NCBI RefSeq assembly: GCF_022385335.1
Contig: NZ_CP092431.1
Coordinates: forward strand, 7,316,001 to 7,380,000
Source: Streptomyces deccanensis
Lineage (GTDB): Bacteria > Actinomycetota > Actinomycetes > Streptomycetales > Streptomycetaceae
Direction of reading: 5' to 3'
Length of the DNA stretch: 64,000 nt
This document shows positions 9,163 to 16,670 of this stretch, piece by piece (within the stretch, counting starts at the first letter, position 1; each line of letters opens with the position of its first letter). The position numbers and the translations under genes are program-made. Below the pieces are notes generated by a model. It searched no databases. It was not told the DNA's origin and was given only the letters and a program-made list of their open reading frames with translations.

Positions 9163-9921
9163 TCAGCGGGTGGAGGCTCCACGCCGCCGCGTGCTGTAGT
9201 ACACGGCACCGGCGCCGAGGGCGACCAGGGCGGCCGCGGCACCGGCGATGGTGCCGGTGTGGGAGTCGCCACCGGTCTCGGCGAGGCCCGAGTCACCCTC
9301 GGGGGAGGGGGCGTTGTCGCCGTTCGAACCCGCGGGGACGGTGCCCTCGGAGGTGGACGGCGTGGGGTCCGTCTTGGTCCGGGACGGCTCGCCCTCGTCC
9401 TGCCCCTTCTCCTGCCCCGTCTCCTTGCCCTTGCCCTTGCCCTTGTCCTTCTCCTTTTCCTTGCCCTTGTCGTCGGTGGACTTCCCCGGGGCCTCGGACA
9501 CGGCCGGCGGGGTGATGGCTTCGGCCGTGCAGGCGTCGGCGGGGGCCACCAGGATCGGCAGGTCCTCGTCGACGTAGTCCTTCGCCTCGACGTGAATGCG
9601 GTACTCGGCGTTCGGCTCCCAGTCCTCGTCGAAGGTGACGGTGACACCCTTGGCGGTGGAGTCCTTGATCGTCCGGCTGCCGACCATGCGCAGGTCGGCC
9701 CCGTTGTTCTCCAGGTAGACCGTGATCTCGGCCTTGACGCCCAGCGGGTCCACGTCGGTCACCCGGATGACGCCCTTGTCGCCGTCGCACTCGGCGACGG
9801 CGGAGAAGTCCTTGATGCTGCATGCCATGGCGTTGCCCGCGACACCGAGCACGAGTGCGACGGAGGCGAAAGCAACACCGATGGAGCGCGAAGTCCGCGC
9901 GCTACGGGGAGATATGGACAC
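9163..9921 (-). CDS. Sortase-anchored (LAETG) cell-wall surface protein
   Basis: This 252-residue exported protein has an N-terminal signal segment (SRSIGVAFASVALVLGVAGNAMA) and an immunoglobulin-like mature region of about 110 residues with cysteines in MACSI, AECDG and DACTA. A long Lys/Glu/Gly-rich stretch (KGKEKEKDKGKGKGKE) probably spans the wall. Then come LAETG at 213-217, a hydrophobic segment and a basic tail. LAxTG followed by TM and Arg residues is the recognition signal of class E sortases in Streptomyces. GTG 9921 has GAAGGG ahead. No sortase gene is in the window, and the surface function is unknown. Confidence 0.85.
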   Translation of the reverse strand: MSISPRSARTSRSIGVAFASVALVLGVAGNAMACSIKDFSAVAECDGDKGVIRVTDVDPLGVKAEITVYLENNGADLRMVGSRTIKDSTAKGVTVTFDEDWEPNAEYRIHVEAKDYVDEDLPILVAPADACTAEAITPPAVSEAPGKSTDDKGKEKEKDKGKGKGKETGQEKGQDEGEPSRTKTDPTPSTSEGTVPAGSNGDNAPSPEGDSGLAETGGDSHTGTIAGAAAALVALGAGAVYYSTRRRGASTR

Positions 9922-10002
9922 GTTTGCCCTTCACGGGAAGCACAGGGGAGTGGGGGTGACGGAGGGCCGCCGGGGGAGCGGCTTCCCCATGTGCCTCACA
10001 GG

Positions 10003-10030
10003 TTTATAAGCGCGCCATAAGTCATGTCAA
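10003..10030 (-). promoter_or_regulatory. Promoter of the LAETG protein gene
   Basis: On the minus strand TTGACA (10025-10030) and TATAAA (10003-10008) are separated by 16 bp, close to the vegetative-sigma consensus. The -35 overlaps the stop codon of the upstream LOG gene. The expected 5' leader is about 75 nt. Confidence 0.75.
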
Positions 10031-11181
10031 TCCGAAGAAGTGTTTGGACGGTCGCCGAGTCGTGCCAGGGCCTCCGGCGCCTCCTCGATCCGGTCGACTA
10101 GGGCTATCCGGGCCTCCATCGAACGGCCTCGCGCCAGCGACCGCAGCAGCGGCCAGGTCGGCAGCCGCTCCGTCCAGTGGGCCCGGTCCACGAGGACCAT
10201 GGGGGTCGGTTCGCCGCGCGACTCGTAGTAGTTGGGGGTCGCGTTATCGAAGATCTCCTGCACGGTTCCGGCGGCCCCGGGCAGGAAGACGACACCGGCG
10301 CCGGAGCGGGCGAGGAGGCCGTCCTCGCGGGTGGCGTTGGCGAAGTACTTGGCGATGTGCGACGCGAACGGGTTCGGCGGCTCGTGGCCGTAGAACCAGG
10401 TGGGGATGCCGACGGAGGTGCCGCCCCTCGGCCAGCGGGTGCGCACCTCGAAGGCGGCGCTCGCCCAGTCGGTGATCGAGGGCGTGAACTTCGGTGCCTT
10501 TGCCAGCAGTCGCAGTGACTCGGTGAGCATCGCGTCGTCGTACGGGGCCGCGTAGGCGCCCAGGTTCGCCGCCTCCATCGCGCCCGGACCGCCGCCGGTG
10601 GCGACCGTGAGGCCCGAGCGGGCCAGGGTGCGGCCGAGGCGGGCGGCGCCCTCGTACGCCTCGGTGCCGCGTGCCATCGCGTGGCCGCCCATCACGCCCA
10701 CCACCCGGGCACCGGAGAGGAGTTCGTCGAGGGCGTCCGAGACGGAGTCGTCGTGGACGGCGCGCAGCATGGAGGCGTAGACGTCGCGGTCGGCCTTGGT
10801 GCGCTGGAACCAGGCGTACGCGAGGGCGTCGGGCGTGGCCTCGTAGCCGCCGTCGGACAGGGACGCGAAGAGTTCGTCGGGGGAGTAGAGCAGTCCCCGG
10901 TACGGGTCGAACGGCAGACCGGGGACGGGCGGGAAGACCAGGGCGCCGTCCGCGCGTATCTTCGCCGCCGCCTCCGGTCGCATCGGGCAGCCGAGGAAGA
11001 CGGCTTCCGCCGTGTCGGTGGCGAGCAGTTCGCGCGTACGGTCCGTCAGATCGACGGCCTGGACCCTGAATCCGGCGAGGGTGCCGCGCGCGGAGACGGT
11101 CGCGTCGAACTCCTCGATCGTCTCTATCTCGTGGTCGTCGTGGTGGGCCGCGTGGGCGGGCATCGTCTGCACCTCGCCCAT
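10027..11181 (-). CDS. LOG-family Rossmann-fold protein
   Basis: This 384-residue protein carries the nucleotide-binding core of the LOG/TIGR00730 family: VVGVMGGHAMARG, ATGGGPGAMEAANLGAY and PGAAGTVQE at 301-309, which stands where the family motif PGGxGTxxE is expected. LOG proteins cleave the N-glycosidic bond of cytokinin nucleotides or related nucleoside monophosphates. This one is longer than typical (~190 residues), with an N-terminal extension of about 150 residues seen in other actinobacterial members. Gly-to-Ala in the second glycine of the motif is a point of doubt about activity. GGAG lies about 9 nt before ATG 11181. Confidence 0.8.
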   Translation of the reverse strand: MGEVQTMPAHAAHHDDHEIETIEEFDATVSARGTLAGFRVQAVDLTDRTRELLATDTAEAVFLGCPMRPEAAAKIRADGALVFPPVPGLPFDPYRGLLYSPDELFASLSDGGYEATPDALAYAWFQRTKADRDVYASMLRAVHDDSVSDALDELLSGARVVGVMGGHAMARGTEAYEGAARLGRTLARSGLTVATGGGPGAMEAANLGAYAAPYDDAMLTESLRLLAKAPKFTPSITDWASAAFEVRTRWPRGGTSVGIPTWFYGHEPPNPFASHIAKYFANATREDGLLARSGAGVVFLPGAAGTVQEIFDNATPNYYESRGEPTPMVLVDRAHWTERLPTWPLLRSLARGRSMEARIALVDRIEEAPEALARLGDRPNTSSD

Positions 11182-11283
11182 GCTATTGCGCTCCGCTGGG
11201 CGGGCCGGGCGCCTATGGGGTGGGCCGGGCGCCTTTGGGGGGTGGGGCGACTGTGGTGGGCGGCTGCGGGTGAGCGGGGGGTG

Positions 11284-11318
11284 CTCGCGCAGTTCCCCGC
11301 GCCCCTTACGGGCGCGGG
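11284..11318. repeat. Dispersed GC-rich palindromic repeat, copy B
   Basis: CTCGCGCAGTTCCCCGCGCC is followed by the short palindrome GCGCCCCTTACGGGCGC. It is a short form of the repeat at 9009 and 52784, lying between the VOC gene (stop 11344) and the LOG gene start, where it could act as a terminator for the former. Confidence 0.8.
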
Positions 11319-11343
11319 GGTACGCGGTGGACGAGCGGGGTCC

Positions 11344-11751
11344 TCAGCCCTCGATCGCCGACGGGTCCATCCACACGACCTCCCAGGTGTGACCGTCGAG
11401 GTCGTCGAAGGCGCGGCCGTACATGAAGTCCATCTCCTGGACCTTGTCCGAGGCGGTGCCGCCGGCGGCGACCGCCTTCTCGACCAGCTCGTCGACCTTC
11501 TCGCGGCTCTCGGCACTCAGACAGAGCATCACCTGGCTGGTCTTCGTGGCGTCCGCGATCTCCTTCGTGGTGAAGGTCGCGTAGAACGGCTTGGTGAGGA
11601 GCATCGCCACGATGGTGTCGCTGATCACGACGGAGGCCGCGTTCTCGTCGCTGAACTGCGGGTTGAGCGAGTAGCCGAGCTCCGTGAAGAACTTCTTCGA
11701 GGCGTCGAGGTCGTTCACGGGCAGGTTCACGAAGATCATCTGCTGGTACAT
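11344..11751 (-). CDS. VOC (glyoxalase-fold) family protein
   Basis: A 135-residue protein of the glyoxalase/bleomycin-resistance/dioxygenase superfamily: it opens with MIFVNLPVNDLDASKKFFTELGY and ends with the typical DDLDGHTWEVVWMDPSAI. It resembles the small uncharacterised VOC proteins of actinobacteria more than any enzyme I know. The frame is open to 11829, but ATG 11751 with GGGAG about 10 nt ahead starts exactly where family similarity begins. Metal ligands are not fully conserved, so catalytic activity is uncertain. Confidence 0.85.
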   Translation of the reverse strand: MYQQMIFVNLPVNDLDASKKFFTELGYSLNPQFSDENAASVVISDTIVAMLLTKPFYATFTTKEIADATKTSQVMLCLSAESREKVDELVEKAVAAGGTASDKVQEMDFMYGRAFDDLDGHTWEVVWMDPSAIEG

Positions 11752-11860
11752 GGCGAGGTCTCTCCCGTATCCGTCGTATGCGTTCCGGTCTGTTCGGAGG
11801 GGTAGACCGAGGGCCCACGCGAAACTCATCGCCGCGCGCGAACTTTTTTCGTACGAGTTT

Positions 11861-13165
11861 TCAGGCGGCCAGCGGGAGCGCCGCCAGGTGGGCGATCGTC
11901 CAGGTCAGGGGGCCGAACACGGCGAGCAGGGCGCCCGCGCGGAGCAGGGCCGCCTGCCGGGGCAACGCGCGGGGCGCCCCCAAGCGCACCAGCGCGGCCG
12001 TGGTGTCCGCGTGCGCCCGCCGGGCCTCGACGGCGGCTGTCGCGAGCGTGAGCACGGCGCAGCCGGCCACCACGAGCGCCCCCAGCAGGGTGAGCGGGCC
12101 CACGGTGGGGCGCGTGCCGGAGGCGAGGGTCACCATGGCGTACGCGCCGGAGGCCACCGCGCACACCACGCCGAGCGGGCGCCCGATGCCCCGGGCCTCT
12201 GCCTGCAGCACGCGCCCGGAGAGGAGGCGCAGCGCGCCGGGGCGTACGGACTGGAGCAGGCGCCCGGTGAGGTGGGTGAGGCCGGGCCCGGTGAGGATCA
12301 GCCCGAGTGCGGTGAGCAGCCAGCCGCCCAGGACACCCGCGGGGCTGTCGGCGAAGCCGCCGGGGAGGGTGAGGCCGGAGCCGTCGTTCGACTGGCCTGC
12401 GTAGGTCTCGAAGGCGAGGCCCACGGCCAGTACGGCGACGCCCCAGGGGAGGCCGCCGGGGGCGGGGCGCGGAGCCGGTGGTTCCGGCGACGTCCGGGCA
12501 GCCTCGGAGGCGGTCGCGCCCTCCGAGTCGGGCTCCTCCTCGTCGGTCTCTTCCTCGTACCTCGTGGCGCCCGCCGGGGGCGCGGTGCGGCGGGCGATCG
12601 CGAAGGTGTCGTACGCCATGAAGCGGGTCCGGGGGCCGGTGGGCCTGGCCCCGGTGTCCTTGGGGCGCAGGACGAGCGCGGTGGTGACGGAGGCGACGGC
12701 CGGGACGAGGGCGAGGAGGGTCAGGGCGGCCGGGAGGGGGAGGGGGCGGCCGGCGGCGAGGACGTCGGTGGCAGCGCCGTCGAAGGGCAGGCCGGTGAGG
12801 TCGCCGCGCAGGTGGAGGAAGAAGAGAAGCGCGAGGAGGGAGCCGAGGACGGTGGACAGGGCCGTGGTGACCGCGGAGATGGCCATGAGCCGACCGGGGC
12901 CGAGGCCGATCGCGGAGAGGCCGGGGCGGGGGCGCGTGCCGGGGTCGGTGCGGGCCACCGTCACCGCGAAGTACACAGTGGCGGCGGCGGGCGCCGCGCA
13001 CCAGGCCAGGCGGAGCACCGAGCCGGACGGGGCCTGGGGGTGGGCCATGGCGTGCCCGAGGGCGCAGAGCAGCAGGAAGCCGGTGCCGCCGGCGGCCGCG
13101 GCCACGAGAAGCCGGCGGAGCTGGACCACGGGGTGGGCCCGGCGGGCTAGACGGAGAGCGAGCAC
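11861..13165 (-). CDS. Putative ABC transporter membrane protein
   Basis: This 434-residue integral membrane protein has about eight hydrophobic segments (for example GTGFLLLCALGHAMA and VGPLTLLGALVVAGCAVLTLA) and an acidic loop (EEETDEEEPDSEG) in the middle. I do not recognise a specific family. Its GTG start lies 19 bp inside the end of the ATP-binding gene to its right, so the two are transcribed and probably translated together as an ABC exporter of unknown substrate. The two-halved layout, with hydrophobic pairs before and after the acidic loop, resembles FtsX/MacB-like permeases only in a general way. Confidence 0.7.
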   Translation of the reverse strand: MLALRLARRAHPVVQLRRLLVAAAAGGTGFLLLCALGHAMAHPQAPSGSVLRLAWCAAPAAATVYFAVTVARTDPGTRPRPGLSAIGLGPGRLMAISAVTTALSTVLGSLLALLFFLHLRGDLTGLPFDGAATDVLAAGRPLPLPAALTLLALVPAVASVTTALVLRPKDTGARPTGPRTRFMAYDTFAIARRTAPPAGATRYEEETDEEEPDSEGATASEAARTSPEPPAPRPAPGGLPWGVAVLAVGLAFETYAGQSNDGSGLTLPGGFADSPAGVLGGWLLTALGLILTGPGLTHLTGRLLQSVRPGALRLLSGRVLQAEARGIGRPLGVVCAVASGAYAMVTLASGTRPTVGPLTLLGALVVAGCAVLTLATAAVEARRAHADTTAALVRLGAPRALPRQAALLRAGALLAVFGPLTWTIAHLAALPLAA

Positions 13166-14328
13166 GCTGCCCGGCCTTCCCCGTCTGCGGCGGCGGAGTG
13201 CTCCCCGGCCGGCTCACCGTCGGCTTCGGCGGGTTGGTGGCCCTGCCCGCCACTGGGTGGCCGTGCTTCGCCTTCGGCCGCGGGGCGACCCACTTCCGTG
13301 GTGGGGGCCGGTCGGGCGGCGGTTCCGGCAGGCTGCTGGGTCTCTTCGTCGGCGGGTGTTCGGGAGTGGTCCTCGGCTGCGGGACGGCCCGCCTCGGCGG
13401 CTGTGGAGCGGGCTTCCCGGGCTGGGGAGGCGCCCCCTTCCGGGGTGGTCGGCCGGGGCTCTCGGGGTGCGGGGCGGTCCGCCTCCGCAGGGGTGGGCGG
13501 TGCGGCTTCGGGCGCGGTGTCGGCCGGCGTCTCCGGGGTGGGGAGGCTCGCGTCGATCGGGGTGCCGGGGTCCGTCCCTGGGGTGCCGGGGTGGCGGGGC
13601 CGGTCGGCGGGGGCACGGGGCACGGACTCCGCGGCGGCGGGCAGGTGGACCGTCCTCACGTGGCGGCCGTCCAGGAGGGACACCGTACGGTCCGCGAGAG
13701 CCGCCGTCTCGGGGTCGTGGGTGGCGAGGACGACCGTGATCTGGTGGGAACGCGCCGCCGTGGTGAGGGTGCGCAGGACGTGGGTGTGTTCGGCGCGGTG
13801 GAGCGGCGCGGTCGGTTCGTCCGCGAAGAGGACCGTGGGGGCGCAGACCAGGGCGCGGGCCACCACCACGCGCTGGCGCTCCGACTGCAGGAGCGCGTGC
13901 GGGCGCTTGCGGGCCGTGTCGCGGATGTCGAGGCGCTCCAGCCACTCCAGGGCGGCGGCCTTGGCGGCCCGCCGGCCGGTGCCGCGCAGCAGCAGGGGCA
14001 GGGCGGTGTTCTCCCAGGCGTTCAGCTCGGGGACGAGGACCGGCTCGGGGTCGATCCACCCGAAGCGGTCGAGGCGCAGCCGTTCCCGGGCGTGCGCGCC
14101 CATCGTGTGCACGGGGACGCTGTTGAACCAGACCTCTCCCCGCTGGGGCCGCAGCTGTCCGGACAGGCACCGCAGGAGCGTGGTCTTGCCGCTGCCGCGC
14201 GGGCCGGTGACGGCGATGATCTCGCCCTCCCGGACCCCCATCGACACACCGTGCAGGGCGGGCGAGCCGTCGTGCGCATAGGTCAGACCACGTGCCCAGA
14301 GCACGTCGTTGTCCGGCGGGGCCACCAT
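13147..14328 (-). CDS. ABC transporter ATP-binding protein with degenerate signature and long Pro/Ala tail
   Basis: Residues 1 to about 225 form an ABC ATPase of the LolD/MacB type: Walker A GPRGSGKTT (42-50), Walker B VLFADEPT and H-loop LATHD. The ABC signature, normally LSGGQ, reads LLQSERQRVVVARAL, so the Ser-Gly-Gly that contacts ATP is altered. The last ~165 residues are a low-complexity Pro/Ala/Glu/Arg tail with no recognisable fold. It is followed with 19-bp overlap by the membrane partner. Whether it hydrolyses ATP normally is open. Confidence 0.85.
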   Translation of the reverse strand: MVAPPDNDVLWARGLTYAHDGSPALHGVSMGVREGEIIAVTGPRGSGKTTLLRCLSGQLRPQRGEVWFNSVPVHTMGAHARERLRLDRFGWIDPEPVLVPELNAWENTALPLLLRGTGRRAAKAAALEWLERLDIRDTARKRPHALLQSERQRVVVARALVCAPTVLFADEPTAPLHRAEHTHVLRTLTTAARSHQITVVLATHDPETAALADRTVSLLDGRHVRTVHLPAAAESVPRAPADRPRHPGTPGTDPGTPIDASLPTPETPADTAPEAAPPTPAEADRPAPREPRPTTPEGGASPAREARSTAAEAGRPAAEDHSRTPADEETQQPAGTAARPAPTTEVGRPAAEGEARPPSGGQGHQPAEADGEPAGEHSAAADGEGRAACSLSV

Positions 14329-14452
14329 GGGCGTACACCTCGGTTCGGATCAGGATTGCCGGGGGAGCCCCCCGTCCGGGGGAACGAAGGCAGGGCCGAT
14401 CGGTTACAGGGGCACGCTAGGGAGTCGGGGCGGCAGGGGGCGGACAGCACGC

Positions 14453-14497
14453 GGCCCGGGACGCCCCCATCTCACTCGGATGGGGGCGTCCCGGGCC
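14453..14497. terminator. Strong 19-bp hairpin terminator
   Basis: A perfect 19-bp stem runs from GGCCCGGGACG at 14453 to CCCATC at 14471 and from GATGGG at 14479 to CCGGGCC at 14497, with loop TCACTCG. It lies downstream of the leftward aminotransferase gene (stop at 14585). The T-richer side (GTTTG) is on the plus strand, so it may work both ways. The rest of the 14329-14584 gap shows nothing else I recognise. Confidence 0.9.
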
Positions 14498-14584
14498 GTT
14501 TGAAAGGCCGTCACGTGCGGCCGCCGACGGGCTCGTCGCCGGAGGGCCTTGTCGCCGCAGAGCATCGGTGCCTCGGTGCCGTGA

Positions 14585-15955
14585 CTACAGCAGCGTCCAC
14601 GCCTCCGTCAGCGTCGCGCGCAGGATCTGCTCGATCTCGTCGAAGGTCGACTGGTCGGAGATCAGCGGCGGGGCGAGCTGGACGACCGGGTCGCCGCGGT
14701 CATCGGCACGGCAGTAGAGGCCGTTCTCGAACAGCTTCTTCGACAGGAAGCCGTAGAGGATCCGCTCGGTCTCGTCGTCGTCGAAGCTCTCCTTCGTCGC
14801 CTTGTCCTTGACCAGCTCGATTCCGTAGAAGTAGCCGTTGCCGCGGACGTCGCCGACGATCGGCAGGTCGTGGAGCTTCTCCAGCGTGGACCGGAAGGCC
14901 GCCTCGTTGTCGAGGACGTGCTGGTTGAGCTTCTCGCGCTCGAACAGGTCGAGGTTGGCGAGGCCGACGGCCGCGGAGACGGGGTGGCCGCCGAAGGTGT
15001 AGCCGTGCAGGAAGGTGTTGTCGCCCTTGTAGAAGGGCTCGGCTATGCGGTCCGAGACGACGCAGGCGCCGATCGGGGAGTAGCCCGAGGTCATGCCCTT
15101 GGCGCAGGTGATCATGTCGGGGACGTAGCCGAACTTGTCGCAGGCGAACATCGTGCCGAGCCGGCCGAAGGCGCAGATGACCTCGTCCGACACCAGCAGC
15201 ACGTCGTACTGGTCGCAGATCTCGCGGACCCGCCGGAAGTAGCCGGGCGGCGGCGGGAAGCAGCCGCCCGCGTTCTGCACCGGCTCCAGGAAGACGGCCG
15301 CGACCGTCTCGGGGCCCTCGAAGAGGATCTGCTGCTCGATCTGGTCGGCGGCCCAGCGGCCGAAGGCCTCCGGGTCGTCGCCGTGGATCGGGGCGCGGTA
15401 GATGTTGGTGTTCGGGACCTTGTGCGCGCCCGGCACCAGCGGCTCGAAGGGGGCCTTCAGGGCCGGCAGGCCGGTGATGGACAGGGCGCCCTGCGGGGTG
15501 CCGTGGTAGGCGACGGCGCGGGAGATGACCTTGTACTTGGTCGGCTTGCCCTGGAGCTTGAAGTACTGCTTGGCGAGCTTCCACGCGGTCTCGACCGCCT
15601 CGCCGCCGCCGGTGGTGAAGAAGACCTTGTTCAGATCGCCGGGCGCGTGGGAGGCGATACGTTCCGCCAGTTCGACGGCCTTCGGGTGGGCGTACGACCA
15701 CACCGGGAAGAAGGCCAGCTCCTGCGCCTGCTTGAACGCGGTCTCCGCGAGCTCGGTGCGGCCGTGGCCCGCCTGGACCACGAAGAGACCGGCGAGACCG
15801 TCGAGGTACCGCTTGCCCTTGTCGTCGTAGATGTACGTGCCCTCGCCCCGGACGATGGTGGGGACCGGGGAGTTCTCGTACGAGGACATGCGGGTGAAGT
15901 GCATCCACAGGTGGTCGTACGCGGTCTGGCTGAGGTCCTTGGGGCTCACGGTCAT
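14585..15955 (-). CDS. Class-III PLP aminotransferase, likely polyamine/beta-alanine type (SpuC-like)
   Basis: This 456-residue fold-type I aminotransferase has the TTGGGEAVE phosphate-binding segment (114-122), SDEVICAFGR (256-265) and the PLP-lysine in CAKGMTSG (K286). Sequence style (FFPVWSYAHPKA, RGEGTYIYDDKGKRYLDGLAG) matches the omega-amino-acid/putrescine:pyruvate group rather than GabT, which is present separately at 36958. The adjacent Lrp gene and divergent aldehyde dehydrogenase suggest it deaminates putrescine or a related amine to an aldehyde. The substrate is inferred from context. Confidence 0.85.
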   Translation of the reverse strand: MTVSPKDLSQTAYDHLWMHFTRMSSYENSPVPTIVRGEGTYIYDDKGKRYLDGLAGLFVVQAGHGRTELAETAFKQAQELAFFPVWSYAHPKAVELAERIASHAPGDLNKVFFTTGGGEAVETAWKLAKQYFKLQGKPTKYKVISRAVAYHGTPQGALSITGLPALKAPFEPLVPGAHKVPNTNIYRAPIHGDDPEAFGRWAADQIEQQILFEGPETVAAVFLEPVQNAGGCFPPPPGYFRRVREICDQYDVLLVSDEVICAFGRLGTMFACDKFGYVPDMITCAKGMTSGYSPIGACVVSDRIAEPFYKGDNTFLHGYTFGGHPVSAAVGLANLDLFEREKLNQHVLDNEAAFRSTLEKLHDLPIVGDVRGNGYFYGIELVKDKATKESFDDDETERILYGFLSKKLFENGLYCRADDRGDPVVQLAPPLISDQSTFDEIEQILRATLTEAWTLL

Positions 15956-15968
15956 CGCGTCCTCACGG

Positions 15969-16493
15969 TTATCGGGTTCCCCACATGTAGGTCTGCTTCT
16001 TGAGCTTGAGATAGACGAAGCTCTCCGTCGATCGCACGCCGGGCAGGGTCCGGATGCGCTTGTTGATGACCTCCAGGAGGTGGTCGTCGTCCTCGCAGAC
16101 GATCTCCGCCAGCAGGTCGAAGGAGCCGGCGGTGATCACGAGGTACTCCACCTCCGACATGGCCGTCAGCGCGTCCGCCACCGGATCCAGGTCGCCGTCG
16201 ACGTGGATGCCGAGCATCGCCTGGCGCCGGAAGCCCACGGTGAGCGGGTCCGTGACGGCGACGATCTGCATCACGCCCTGGTCGAGCAGCTTCTGCACGC
16301 GCTGGCGCACCGCCGCCTCGGAGAGGCCGACGGCCTTGCCGATCGCGGCGTACGGCCGTCGGCCGTCCTCCTGCAGCTGCTCGACGATGGCGAGGGAGAC
16401 GGCGTCCAACTGAGGAGTGCCGTTCCTGGGCTCCCGGGAGTCCCTGGAGTCCTTCGGGTCTGCGCTTCGACTGGCCACGGCCTCACTGTGCAC
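15969..16493 (-). CDS. Lrp/AsnC-family transcriptional regulator
   Basis: A 174-residue regulator with an N-terminal winged HTH (AIGKAVGLSEAAVRQRVQKLL) and a C-terminal RAM ligand-binding domain (VEYLVITAGSFDLLAEIVC, then LPGVRSTESFVYLKLKKQ). It lies 13 bp upstream of the aminotransferase and divergent from an aldehyde dehydrogenase, a classical local-regulator position. The start is unclear: GTG 16493 and GTG 16478 are both plausible, and a TTG at 16514 is the longest. From memory, the S. coelicolor protein at this spot (SCO5656, EpuRI) represses polyamine genes; I could not verify that link. Confidence 0.88.
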   Translation of the reverse strand: MHSEAVASRSADPKDSRDSREPRNGTPQLDAVSLAIVEQLQEDGRRPYAAIGKAVGLSEAAVRQRVQKLLDQGVMQIVAVTDPLTVGFRRQAMLGIHVDGDLDPVADALTAMSEVEYLVITAGSFDLLAEIVCEDDDHLLEVINKRIRTLPGVRSTESFVYLKLKKQTYMWGTR

Positions 16494-16507
16494 GACGTCT
16501 CGACAGT

Positions 16508-16560
16508 TCCGCAAGCCTCAACCGATGAAATTCGTTGTTTACGAGGTCGTAGCTTGCGGA
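16508..16560. promoter_or_regulatory. Inverted repeat in the Lrp / aldehyde dehydrogenase divergent promoter
   Basis: TCCGCAAGC (16508-16516) and GCTTGCGGA (16552-16560) form a perfect 9-bp inverted repeat with 35 bp between. The stretch between (AACCGATGAAATTCGTTG) is AT-rich for this genome. The left arm lies just upstream of the Lrp start. Spaced dyads of this size suit an octameric Lrp-type protein, so autoregulation is likely. Confidence 0.6.
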
Positions 16561-16588
16561 TTTCGCAGTCAGCGAGGTGTCAGGGGTG

Positions 16589-16616
16589 TTGAAAACGTGG
16601 GGTGGCGGATTAGGGT
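16589..16616 (+). promoter_or_regulatory. Candidate promoter of the first aldehyde dehydrogenase
   Basis: TTGAAA (16589-16594) and TAGGGT (16611-16616) are 16 bp apart. Downstream, a 14-15 bp direct duplication (GGACACCCCAACCT / GGACACCCAACCT, 16632-16659) fills the leader and ends in the ribosome-binding site GGAGGG at 16659-16664. Confidence 0.55.
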
Positions 16617-16670
16617 GGTGTCTCAAAGGATGGACACCCCAACCTGGACACCCAACCTGGAGGGCCGGCA

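Noticed and set aside
9124..10020. 298-codon plus-strand frame opposite the LAETG gene
   Set aside because: It is antisense to a gene with signal peptide, sortase motif and promoter; its own composition is biased with no motif.
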